Positions 18,701 through 25,122 of a stretch of DNA of 64,000 nucleotides are shown piece after piece. The stretch is taken from contig NZ_JARZHG010000042.1 of assembly GCF_029946505.1 (NCBI RefSeq), positions 1 to 64,000 on the forward strand. The letters are read 5' to 3'. Position numbers and translations under genes: made by a program. The notes beneath the pieces were generated by a model. It was not told the origin of the DNA. It saw nothing but the letters and a program-made list of their open reading frames with translations, and made no database searches. The number at the start of each line of letters is the position of its first letter. The stretch's first letter is position 1. This DNA comes from Polyangium sp. y55x31. Lineage in GTDB: Bacteria; Myxococcota_A; Polyangia; Polyangiales; Polyangiaceae.

Positions 18701-18892
18701 GAGCTGGATGCGAGCGGGAACCATCTCTGGAGCCGGCGCTTTGCAGGCAGACTGGAAGATATCACGCCCGCGCTCGACGATGGCGGCAACCTCCTGCTCA
18801 CCGGCTCCTTCTTGGAGCCCGTGGACCTCGGCGCCGGCCAGCTCCTGAGCTCCGGCAACTACGATATTTTCCTCGCCAAGTTCCTTCCCTGA
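15779..18892 (+). CDS. large surface lipoprotein with MopE-like Cys motifs and SBBP propeller repeats
   Basis: A 1037-residue secreted protein. The signal peptide ends in the lipobox LAAC (Cys23). Residues about 35-140 are a Gly/Ser/Ala-rich linker. A carboxypeptidase-regulatory-like beta-sandwich follows, then two Cys-rich DDDCDG..NE-type motifs of the MopE/metal-binding class (near residues 530-610). The C-terminal half consists of six or seven repeats of about 50 residues with the pattern A.DSAGNVLLAG.F.G.VDFGGG..TSAG..D.YVAKLD..GNHLWSKRFG, that is SBBP (seven-bladed propeller) repeats. GGAG lies about 9 bases before the ATG. It is typical of myxobacterial outer-surface proteins of unknown ligand. 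Confidence 0.9.
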   Translation: MQTMGRFLGWLATTVFLLPLAACSDEPEPGTSGDVASSSSGSSGGNGDAGGSGGGGGSGGGSGGSAGSGGGGSGGGSGGGGGSGGGSGSGGAGGFGGSGGMAGAGGSGGAGGSGGMAGAGGAGGSGGGSIQEPVGTSLLVQVLDTQNQPVPSAVVTAQNGTPRPTDGAGYILFDDLTPGRFSARVERFGYAPASVVVELPPGAHGGAEVHLFPLPPPIPFDATAGAALDQGPVHVTIPSGAIVDDIGEPVTGTVEATIVPLDPSQGLANAPGPLEGIAAGNGATVGLESLFMAEVTLWQGSQKVHLAPGKRATLELVLPDAVAANVQEWEWIPAWWFDLDAGIWREEGEGVIQASVAEPGKMAWVAEVRHFSWWNCDRPWQEKHCFLVPVVSVDGSDVASGISVSASGVSYAGWSSPALTDANGLACVDVMMNGTVELQVGPASAPFATVTATGSGPASNCGGNGDACTILSPISLPLDSVCTPGTWQDCGYSGPADTEGVGICQGGKKFCNGSGTGWTACSEVLPQAEGCSSPLDDDCDGLVNEEGNDCACLPGETKACYTGPKGTLGIGICTAGTRACVNGFFGPCLMEVKPEQENCATPEDDNCDGTTQCTLWSMVFWGGGYEWVGGFALDSAGNMLMAGAFDQSIDFGGGTLVNAGNSGSDIFVAKLDTSGNHLWSKRFGDTSYQYANAAAIDSADNVLLAGDFQGAVDFGGGPLTSAGNSDIYVAKLDTNGNHLWSKRFGDSSYQSVSATATDSAGNVFLAGDFYGTVDFGGGPFIGGGWNTYVAKLDADGNHLWSKHFANIIPAGMRMDSTGNVLVAGTLSGTVDLGGGPLTSLGSDDIVVAKLDADGNHVWSKRFGDVSDERVRAMAIDSAGDVLLLGYFAGDVDFGGGPLTSAGGMDIYLAKLDGNGDHVWSKRFGDPYYQDSTAMTVDDAGNVLLTGYFQGTVNFGGITFTAVGTEYFQEDTFVVELDASGNHLWSRRFAGRLEDITPALDDGGNLLLTGSFLEPVDLGAGQLLSSGNYDIFLAKFLP

Positions 18893-18905
18893 TCCCGCTC
18901 CCTGG

Positions 18906-18941
18906 AGGCCCCTCGGGGGGCGAACCCCAGAGGGGCAGCCT
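18906..18941. terminator. possible bidirectional hairpin terminator
   Basis: GCCCCTC (18908-18914) pairs with GAGGGGC (18930-18936) around a 15-base loop, between the end of the SBBP lipoprotein gene and the convergent GST remnant. The stem is only seven clean base pairs. Confidence 0.4.
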
Positions 18942-19459
18942 CAGGCAATACCTTCCGCCGTGAGCGTCGCGCGGACGGCCGGGCGTTCGGAGAGCCGCTC
19001 CAGGTAGGAACCAAGCGCGCCCGGCAGATCAACCCGCAGCAGGTGTCGATACGTTCGCAGCGCGAAGTACGCGTACGCGTCGAGGACGGTGAACGCTTCG
19101 CCATGGAGGAACGGGCGATCGGCGAGCGCTTCGGCGAGCAGGCCGACGCGGCCCGCGAGGCGCTGCGCGGCCCAGCGCTTCGACTCCTCGCTCGTATTGG
19201 GCATCAGGGTGAACGGCGCGAAGCCCTTGTGCAGCTCGGTGGCGATGAATTGCAGCCCTTCGTCGAAGCGAACGCGCGCGAGATTGCCGCGCGGCGGGGC
19301 AAGCTTGGCCTCCGGCCAGGTGTCGGCGATGTAATTCAGCAAGACCGCCGTCTCGGTCAACAAGGTGCCGTCCGGAAGCAGCAGCGCGGGCACATAACTC
19401 TTGGGGTTCAAACGCGCGAAATCGTCGCCATCCGCGGTCTTCTTGCTCCTCAAGTCGAC
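18941..19459 (-). pseudogene. glutathione S-transferase, 5'-truncated
   Basis: About 170 residues matching GST from the end of the second strand onward. VDLRSKKTADGDD, NPKSYVPALLLPDG and LTETAVLLNYIADTWPE are the distal thioredoxin-fold part (cis-Pro and the glutathione-binding E-T/S pair are kept), followed by the complete helical domain. The first about 33 residues, with strand 1 and the catalytic Ser/Tyr/Cys, are missing. The match breaks at the GTCGAC hexamer (19454-19459), where LysR sequence on the opposite strand begins. No credible start codon or ribosome binding site remains, so I call it non-functional. GST and LysR genes are commonly divergent; here their facing 5' ends are both gone. 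Confidence 0.8.
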
Positions 19460-20237
19460 GCGGCGCGTCCGCCTGACCGAGGAGGGGCGTGTTTACCTCG
19501 AAAAGGTGCGCGCCGGGCTCGACGCGCTCGCCGAGGCGGAGCGCGGGGTGTCGTCACGCGACAGCGAGGTCCGCGGGCGCCTGCGGGTCGCCGCGCCGGT
19601 CGAGTTCGGGCAGACGGTGTTCGGGCGTGTCCTCGGGCGTTACGCGAAGGAGTACCCGGGTGTCGCTGTCGAGGTCGAGCTCGTCTCCGAGCGTGTCGAT
19701 CCGGTGCGCGACGGCTTTGATGTCGTGCTGGAGGTCGAGCCGTGCGACAGCGCGTCGCTCGTGGCGCGCAAGCTCGGCGCGCCCTCGCGGCGCCGCCTCG
19801 TTGCCAGCGCGGACTACCTCGCGCGTCACGGCGTCCCCGCGCACCCGCGCGAGCTTCCGCAGCATACGTGCCTGGTGATGGGCACCCGGCGCGAGACGGC
19901 GACGTGGCGTTTCTCCCGCGGCGGCACGAAGCTATCGATCGTGCACCGCCACGCGACCGCGAATAGCTGGGCGCTCTTGCGTGACCTCACCGTCGCCGGC
20001 TGCGGGATCTGCTGCCTGCCGGACTACCTGGCCACACCCGTGATTTCCGAGGGGAAGGTCGAGGAGGTGCTCGCGGCGTACGTGATGCCCGCGGAGCAAA
20101 TGTACGCGGTATATCCCCGCAGCCAGCACGTGCCCGCGCGCCTGAGCACGTTCGTCGCTGCGCTGCGCGACTTTCTCGAGGTGTGGCCTGGTTGCCTGCC
20201 CAAGCCACCTCCGCGGACGTCCCCGGGGGGCGCGTGA
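19454..20237 (+). pseudogene. LysR-family regulator, 5'-truncated
   Basis: The sequence matches a LysR regulator from the end of the DNA-binding domain: STRRVRLTEEGRVYLEKVRAGLDALAEAERG is the wing and linker helix. The substrate-binding domain is then complete (LRVAAPVEFGQTVFG, then EVELVSERVDPVRDGFDVVLEVEP). The helix-turn-helix, about 55-60 residues, is absent. Upstream of 19454 the reading frame runs antisense into the GST remnant and has no plausible start. It belongs to the group that controls redox or GST genes. Without a DNA-binding helix it cannot act as a normal regulator. Confidence 0.8.
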
Positions 20238-20257
20238 ACGCCCCCCGCTGGACGCGC

Positions 20258-20362
20258 CCTGAGCATGGGTCTCATCTCGAAGGCGCTTCGCTGGGGCTTT
20301 GCCCCAGACCCCACCGGGGCTGTCCGCCCCTGGACCCGGACCAGCGCAAGCGCTGGACTCGG
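20258..20362 (+). repeat. dispersed palindromic repeat, copy 3, left part
   Basis: Begins 20 bases after the LysR stop codon with CCTGAGCATGGGTCTCATCT, whose inverted copy closes the right part at 23779-23798. It continues with the GGGGCTTTGCCCC hairpin, the GC-rich stem and the CCAGCGC/GCGCTGG hairpin. It is interrupted after GGACTCGG (20355-20362) by the transposon; the rest of the repeat resumes at 23529. Confidence 0.88.
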
Positions 20363-20516
20363 GGTAGTGGGGTACTTTCGGGCAAAGTGGGCCCATTTGA
20401 TCACAAACCTTGCGTGACGTCGTAGGTTTGCCGGGCCTGGAAAAGGCGCCGCCCCTGGGGACCTGTGAACCCCCAAGGGCGACTTGACGCAACCACGCTC
20501 GCACGAGGTCACGCCC

Positions 20517-20870
20517 ATGCACGATCTGTCATGGCCCGGTAGCTACGGCCAAGAGAACGATCCGCCCTGCCCGCCCGAACCCGAGACGCCGCGCCCCCGT
20601 CGCAAGTCGGGCGCGCTCATGCTCTCCGCGGAGGAGGCTCGCCACGTGCGCGTCGCCGTCCGCAAGCTCCGCCGCGCCTTCGGGAGCTTCCGCGCGCTCT
20701 CCGTCATGACCGGCATCCCGGCGAGCACGCTCCGCCGCGCCGCGAACCCGAACGGCTCGCCCACGGGCACGCTCGCGATCCGCATCGCCGCCGCGGCTGG
20801 CGTGGCGGTCGAGGTGCTTCTCGGCGGCAAGCTCGTCGTGACGACGCCCGTCATCGGGAGGGCGGCGTGA
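20517..20870 (+). CDS. small helix-turn-helix-type protein (transposon passenger)
   Basis: A 117-residue basic protein. Residues about 45-105 (LSAEEARHVRVAVRKLRRAFGSF, then a SVMTGIPASTLRRAAN segment and a GTLAIRIAAAAGVAVEVLLGG segment) read as a Cro/C1-like DNA-binding fold, with the recognition helix around GIPASTLRRA. The N terminus is Pro-rich and disordered. GAGGT lies 9 bases upstream of the ATG; an in-frame TTG at 20484 is less likely. The stop overlaps the next start (GTGA), so the two genes are coupled. It may regulate the transposon. The family assignment is by eye. Confidence 0.65.
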   Translation: MHDLSWPGSYGQENDPPCPPEPETPRPRRKSGALMLSAEEARHVRVAVRKLRRAFGSFRALSVMTGIPASTLRRAANPNGSPTGTLAIRIAAAAGVAVEVLLGGKLVVTTPVIGRAA

Positions 20871-21124
20871 GCCGGTCGCGCGTTCGGGAACGGGAGCGCA
20901 TCCGCGCCGCCGTCCAGACCACCGACCCGGCCGCGCTGGCGGCCTACGCGGGCCTGCTGCGCCCCGTCGTGACGAACCTCCGGACGCTCGTAGAGGATGC
21001 GACCGCTGCGCCGTCGCAGCGCGTCCACGCCCGCGCCTTCCTTCGTCGGGAGATCCTGCGCGGCATCCGCGAGTTGGAAGCCCGGATCGACGCCGCGTCG
21101 CCCGTCCACGCTCCCGCCTCTTGA
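20867..21124 (+). CDS. 85-residue helical protein of unknown function (transposon passenger)
   Basis: It starts with GTG overlapping the TGA of the helix-turn-helix gene, with GGGAGGG 5-6 bases upstream. The product is charged, almost wholly helical, rich in Arg and Ala, and has no membrane segment. I recognise no family. Its coupling to the preceding gene suggests a protein partner for it. Confidence 0.6.
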   Translation: MSRSRVRERERIRAAVQTTDPAALAAYAGLLRPVVTNLRTLVEDATAAPSQRVHARAFLRREILRGIRELEARIDAASPVHAPAS

Positions 21125-21338
21125 CGCCCATCCTGTAGCCTGTATTCCATGACCGTGCCGAACGGGCGGCCACGTGCCAACCGTTCAGCACGTCGAGTTC
21201 ACCAAAGAGAAGGGCGAGCCACGCGGCTTGCGCCCCGTCATGCTCGCCCGTCATCCCCGCGAAGGGTGGCCCGACCATGCCAGGGCACCGGCCCCACGTC
21301 AAGGGGTCGGCTATGCGCGTGCTCGCATGTGAGGCCAC

Positions 21339-21878
21339 ATGTCCGACAATCCGTTCGATCGCGCAGCAAACGATATCATCGCTGGACTGCACAAGCAGCA
21401 AGCCGAGGCGGAGCGTGAAGCCTCCGCCACCCAAGAGCGCGAAGCACAGGCTAAGACCAAGGCTGCCCAGCGCGAAGCTGGGTACACCACCATTGCGAAC
21501 TTGATAATAATCGCAATGGAGAACCTTCAGGACTCATTGCTTAAACAGCGCGCAAACAAGGCGTCCGTGTCGCGAGCGTCCCGAACGATACGTATTGGTA
21601 GGCACGAGGTTCCTAGTTTGGCTCACATGACCATGTCGATTGGTGATGAGCCCGATTTTGGCCGACCTGTCCCCGACAATGATGCCGTCATTGGGCTTGC
21701 GCGTGGAGATGTTGGTGGACCATCTCAAGACATGCTGCTCATATACTATAAGCGTGGCAAGTCTACCGTGGAATGGCACATTGAGCACGCGATCGATCCG
21801 ACGTTCGATTCGCCTACGGTGGATGAACTTCGTGAATTTGTGCTGAGTGCGGCGCGCAAAGCCTCCGGGCACGGCTGA
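21339..21878 (+). CDS. 179-residue protein of unknown function (transposon passenger)
   Basis: The N-terminal 65 residues are a likely coiled coil (Gln/Glu/Lys/Ala-rich, DIIAGLHKQQAEAEREASATQ). The C-terminal half is a mixed alpha/beta domain (DMLLIYYKRGKSTVEWHIE then DELREFVLSAARKASG). GAGG lies 5 bases before the ATG. Base composition is visibly richer in A/T than the host genes around it, with codons such as ATA and TTG, which suggests an outside origin. The 214 bases before it hold no convincing gene; a TTGACG/TATTCC pair at 21122-21149 might be its promoter. Confidence 0.6.
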   Translation: MSDNPFDRAANDIIAGLHKQQAEAEREASATQEREAQAKTKAAQREAGYTTIANLIIIAMENLQDSLLKQRANKASVSRASRTIRIGRHEVPSLAHMTMSIGDEPDFGRPVPDNDAVIGLARGDVGGPSQDMLLIYYKRGKSTVEWHIEHAIDPTFDSPTVDELREFVLSAARKASGHG

Positions 21879-21884
21879 ATACAA

Positions 21885-21903
21885 CTACCACCCACCGTGG
21901 TAG
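21885..21903. terminator. small perfect hairpin between convergent transposon genes
   Basis: CTACCAC and GTGGTAG enclose a five-base loop. It coincides with the end of the 65-residue gene and lies 6 bases after the stop of the plus-strand gene, a good place for a bidirectional terminator. Its arms resemble the transposon ends. Confidence 0.45.
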
Positions 21904-22082
21904 TCGTGGCGCATCTCCTCGTGAGCACGTCGCGTTTTCAACGCGGTTAGAATGTCGTCCGCGGCGACACCGTAAACGCATGCTTCGAATTGGGTCAGTT
22001 GGAACGACGGGCGTCGTGCGGAAGCATACGCCGCGGCTATGACCAGACGCCCGATATGCGTGTCCGTCGCGTCTTCGCTCAC
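21885..22082 (-). CDS. 65-residue protein translationally coupled to the transposase
   Basis: A short minus-strand gene whose GTG start overlaps the TGA of the transposase gene. The sequence is well mixed (IGRLVIAAAYASARRP and FEACVYGVAADDILTALKTR) and reads like a real helical protein. No family is recognised. It could be an accessory or inhibitory factor for transposition. Confidence 0.5.
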   Translation of the reverse strand: MSEDATDTHIGRLVIAAAYASARRPSFQLTQFEACVYGVAADDILTALKTRRAHEEMRHDYHGGW

Positions 22083-23191
22083 GTCTCATCCCATAGCGTC
22101 AATTGACGCGGCTTAGGTTTCCAAGCAAAGAGGTCAAGCTGCCCGGTCTCGTCGGTGACGGGGCTGGATGACGCCGCGACGGGCGCCGCAATCGACGTAG
22201 GCTCGACCGGAGGGGGAGCCATCGGAGCGGGCGCGGCGGACGGCTTGCCGCCGTTCACGACGCGGAGGAAGCCGCGACCGTTCGGCAACTCCCGCGCCGT
22301 CGTCTCGGGGACGCGAGGGGCGAGCGCCTGCTTCTCCGGCGCCTCGCACGGGCCCGCGGTCATCAGCGCGGCGTCAAGCTCCGCCAGCGACCAGACGGAA
22401 TCGGCGAGCCCCACGGCCATCGCAGGCGTGACGCGGAGCGTCTTTACCACGTGGCAGAAGTTGTAATGCACGTAGCCCAGGGCGACCGCAGCGCGGTGAT
22501 TCTCGGCTTTCTTCGAGAAAGCCAGGCAAAGGCGCCGCATGCGGCCGATGTGGTGACGCATCGTCGCGTTGTTGCGCTCAACGTAGGCCGTGCTCGCCGC
22601 GTCCAAGTTCGGGGCCCCGAAGACCGCGCGCTTCGTGATAAAGGGGTCCCTCGCGGGTTCATAACGATGATCCGACGGTCCCTCTCGCCGCCCGCGCTTC
22701 GTGTAGTTCTTGACCGTCTGCGCGTAGTCGACGCCCGGCCCGAAGCTCGTGCCGATCGCCATGATGTACGGCGCGAACCCGTCCGAGGTCATCGCGGGCA
22801 TGACGACCAGGCGCGCGCGGAGGTCTGCGATAAACGCGTCCGTCGATGCCTGGTCGCGCTTCCCCACGTACCACGCGATGACGAACCGGCTCGACGCGTC
22901 CAGGGCGACGAACGTGTACGCCTCCCCGACGTCGGGCCCGTCCTCCGCGGTCACGCGCGCCTGCTTCTTACCCACGTACCCCCAGATTTCATCGACGGTC
23001 ACGAGGGAGCATTGCAGCCCCCGCGCGAGCCTGTTGTGCAGGTTCACCGCGCCCTGCCCCCACGCGAGCGCAAGGCGGCGAACCGTCTTCCGATCGACGT
23101 CGGTCATCCGCTCGACGGCACGCTCGGAGTTGCCATCGACCAAAGCAGCAAGCACGCGCAGACGCTTCTCCGGATCCAGGACGTTCGCCAC
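22079..23191 (-). CDS. IS1-family-like DDE transposase
   Basis: A 370-residue single-frame transposase. An N-terminal helix-turn-helix (LDPEKRLRVLAALVDGNS, then DRKTVRRLALAWG) precedes the RNase-H-like core: first Asp in TVDEIWGYVGKK, second Asp in TSDGFAPY, and Glu in YVERNNATMRHHIGRM. The last motif, followed by RRLCLAFSKKAENHRAAVALGYVHYNFC, is characteristic of IS1 InsB. The C-terminal about 90 residues are Pro/Ala-rich and end in QLTLWDET. I chose the GTG at 23191 because GAGGGG lies 5 bases upstream; a longer reading from GTG 23281 lacks a ribosome site. Unlike IS1 itself, it needs no frameshift. Confidence 0.85.
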   Translation of the reverse strand: MANVLDPEKRLRVLAALVDGNSERAVERMTDVDRKTVRRLALAWGQGAVNLHNRLARGLQCSLVTVDEIWGYVGKKQARVTAEDGPDVGEAYTFVALDASSRFVIAWYVGKRDQASTDAFIADLRARLVVMPAMTSDGFAPYIMAIGTSFGPGVDYAQTVKNYTKRGRREGPSDHRYEPARDPFITKRAVFGAPNLDAASTAYVERNNATMRHHIGRMRRLCLAFSKKAENHRAAVALGYVHYNFCHVVKTLRVTPAMAVGLADSVWSLAELDAALMTAGPCEAPEKQALAPRVPETTARELPNGRGFLRVVNGGKPSAAPAPMAPPPVEPTSIAAPVAASSSPVTDETGQLDLFAWKPKPRQLTLWDET

Positions 23192-23314
23192 GGTCCCCTC
23201 GCCAGCACGCCCCGGCATCGGGCTGCGTCTCGCGGCGCCCGACCCATCGGAGCGGTTCAAGTGATGGGACCAAACTACCACGAATTACTGCGTTTTCGCG
23301 GTTTTCCGTTTCCT

Positions 23315-23337
23315 GGTAGGACACGTATTGTCCTACC
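23315..23337. promoter_or_regulatory. 9-bp inverted repeat upstream of the transposase
   Basis: GGTAGGACA and TGTCCTACC are separated by five bases, about 125 bases before the transposase start. It may be an operator or hairpin controlling transposase expression. Confidence 0.45.
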
Positions 23338-23520
23338 GCATTGGTTCGTCCGGGTACGCGGGAGAGATTCGAGCCGGTGTCAAGCGTGCCAAGCGAGGGG
23401 CGGACATCCGCCGTCCGCGCCGCGTGTTCAGGTAGGGCAACGGGGGTCGAGGTGCGGCCCGAACCGCCCGATCAGAGTGGGCCCTTTTGGCGCTCGCCCT
23501 GGTCCCATTCCCCCACTACC

Positions 23521-23798
23521 GGACTCGGGGTCGATGAACTGCGCGATGCGCAGTTCATCGAACGGGCCAGGTCAAGACCGGCCACGCACCCTGCCAACCA
23601 AGACAGCGGCGCTGACGGTTCAGCTTGAAACGCACCGCCATGATCTTGCCACCGGCCCGTGGGAAGAACTGCGCATCGCGCAGTTCTTCCCCCTGAGGTC
23701 CAGGGCTGTGCCCTGGTCCAGGTCGAGGGGCGGATAGCCCCCGCGGGGCCCGGGGCAGCGCCCCGGCGAAGCGGTCCCAGATGAGACCCATGCTCAGG
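23521..23798 (+). repeat. dispersed palindromic repeat, copy 3, right part
   Basis: It starts with the target duplication GGACTCGG. The GATGAAC...GTTCATC hairpin follows at 23532-23562, then GGTCAAGACC, a variant spacer, the second hairpin (GTGGGAAGAAC...GTTCTTCCCCC, 23660-23692), the GC-rich stems, and the terminal AGATGAGACCCATGCTCAGG at 23779-23798. That terminus is the inverse of the left end at 20258, so the intact element would have been about 375 bp with inverted-repeat ends. From 23799 to 24392 I see no gene or motif I can defend. Confidence 0.88.
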
Positions 23799-24392
23799 CC
23801 TTGGCCTGGGTGAGGGTCGTATGGGCGTCGGCGATGATGTCGCGGCCCAAGTCGTGCTTTCGTGAGCGCGCGCGGGGGCCTGCGGCGCCAAAGGATGGGA
23901 GACGGCCTCGCGGAGCAGGACTTGCGGCGCCGCAGGTCGGCGTTCCCGCGGTGGGATCGGCGATTTGCGGCGTCGTGGATCGGGTGCGGGTGAGCGCGGA
24001 GCGAGACCTCGGGCGCCGCAGGCGGCAGGACGCGCCCGGGGCTCGGCGGCTCACGGCGCCCGAGATCCGTGGGCGCGCGGCCGCGGGCCGGGTCGTGGCG
24101 GCGCAGGAGGTGGTTCGCGGGGATCCGGCGCAATCTTGCGGGGGTGCAGGCCTTCGGTGGAGCCGTCGACGAGATCAGGAGATGTTCACGAGGAGAGCTG
24201 CGTTGCAGCGCGTGAAGCCTGCCGTCGCTGGGAGACCGTGCTCCGCGGATATGGGCGCAGAAGGCTGAGCGCTCCGTCCGGCTGCCGCTGAACAAGGGCT
24301 CGAGCTGACGGCGCGGAACCTTGGCGAGCCAGCGCGTCGCCACGCGCCTTGCAAGCGGTGGGAGGAGGGGGCGGTTCGCTGGACGGATCTGG

Positions 24393-24458
24393 CCGCGGTG
24401 CCGCGTCTGTTTCTTGGGCCGAGCCGTTCGACTTGCTTAGGGTGTCTCCGAGGAAGTC
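24393..24458 (+). promoter_or_regulatory. promoter-proximal block shared with the 15779 gene
   Basis: Homologous to 15701-15774: CCGCGGTG, CGCGTCTGTTT, TTGGGC, 16 bases, CTTAGGGTGT. It ends 54 bases before the ATG of the next gene. See the matching entry for the candidate boxes. Confidence 0.5.
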
Positions 24459-24512
24459 GGCCACTCTGGGAAGTGACGACCGCCGAGGGACGACGCTCGT
24501 TCGTGAGGGGAC

Positions 24513-25091
24513 ATGCGAATCCAGGGAGCTTGTCTGGCATCCATCCTGACGGCCCTCGCCGCCACGACGTTTGCTTCCGCCGCGGAATCGGCCCCGCCGT
24601 CGTACGTCGTGTTGCCCTCCGAGCAGCCGCGCAAGGTCTGGTACGGCTGGCAAACGATCACCATCGCCGGCGCCTCCCTCGGCGTGGGGACCTTTCCGGC
24701 GCCGCTCTTCAACGTGCACGTTTATCTCTGGCCGGTTGCGCTTACCGGCATGGTGGTCGGCGGGCCCATCGTGCACTGGAAACACGGGCGGGTCGGCCGG
24801 GGTTTTGCCGTGCTCGGGATGAACCTCGGGATCACGGGGACGGCCCTCGGCCTCTCCCTGCCCGTCGGGTGCATCTTCGAGAAGTGCGACGGGTTTTACT
24901 TTCAGTACATGATGGGCATGAGCTACGTGGGCGCGGCGATCGGCGTGGCCATCGATGCCGCCTTTCTCTCGACGTACGAGCCCCCCGAGCCGCAGATGGC
25001 CCGAAGGCCCCCGAGCACGCTCGATTCGCTCGTGCCCGTGCTCGACGTGCGCCCCGGTCACACGGTGTTCGGCGTGGCAGGAGCGTTCTGA
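24513..25091 (+). CDS. exported or membrane protein of unknown function
   Basis: 192 residues. An N-terminal signal peptide (about 1-23, cleavage after ASA) is followed by two or three Gly-rich hydrophobic segments (IAGASLGVGTFP, ALTGMVVGGPIVHW, GMSYVGAAIGVAIDAAFL) and a Pro-rich stretch. The short C-terminal segment could be a final strand (HTVFGVAGAF ends in an aromatic Phe, as outer-membrane proteins do). No family recognised. GAGGGG precedes the ATG closely. The upstream block is shared with the large SBBP lipoprotein gene, so both may answer to the same sigma factor. Confidence 0.7.
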   Translation: MRIQGACLASILTALAATTFASAAESAPPSYVVLPSEQPRKVWYGWQTITIAGASLGVGTFPAPLFNVHVYLWPVALTGMVVGGPIVHWKHGRVGRGFAVLGMNLGITGTALGLSLPVGCIFEKCDGFYFQYMMGMSYVGAAIGVAIDAAFLSTYEPPEPQMARRPPSTLDSLVPVLDVRPGHTVFGVAGAF

Positions 25092-25122
25092 GCCGGCGGA
25101 AGCGCAGGCGCGGACAGGAGCC

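Larger units (their letters stand above)
20363..23520. mobile_element. IS1-family-like transposon with passenger genes, 3158 bp
   Basis: The ends are perfect 10-bp inverted repeats: GGTAGTGGGG at 20363-20372 and CCCCACTACC at 23511-23520. Weaker shared sequence (GGGCCCA then TGATC) lies 25-50 bases further in at both ends. The element is flanked by an exact 8-bp direct repeat GGACTCGG at 20355-20362 and 23521-23528. Removing the element and one copy restores the sequence found uninterrupted in repeat copies 2 and 5 (GGACTCGGGGTCGATG), which shows it is an insertion. It carries, left to right, two plus-strand regulatory-looking genes, one plus-strand unknown, and a convergent minus-strand unit of transposase and a 65-residue partner. 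IS1 transposition typically gives 8-9-bp duplications. Confidence 0.9.

Noticed and set aside
16190-18724. 844-codon open frame antisense to the SBBP lipoprotein
   Set aside because: Repeats in it are complements of the SBBP repeats; no signal, start or family. A shadow of the plus-strand gene.
17640-18890. Regular direct repeats of about 150 bases considered as a CRISPR-like or non-coding array
   Set aside because: They are in frame, diverged at third positions, and encode SBBP propeller blades.
22079-23191. Assignment of the transposase to the IS1595 family, which also gives 8-bp duplications
   Set aside because: The motifs DEIWGYVGKK, TDG-like SDGFAPY and the ERN..TMR..IGRM..LCLAFSKK region follow IS1 InsB rather than the ISXO2-type DDE of IS1595. 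A profile search would settle it.
23900-23950. GLAAPQVG, the first motif of peptide deformylase, in a plus-strand frame
   Set aside because: The other two deformylase motifs (EGCLS and HExDH) are absent and the surrounding translation is low-complexity Arg/Ala; chance match.
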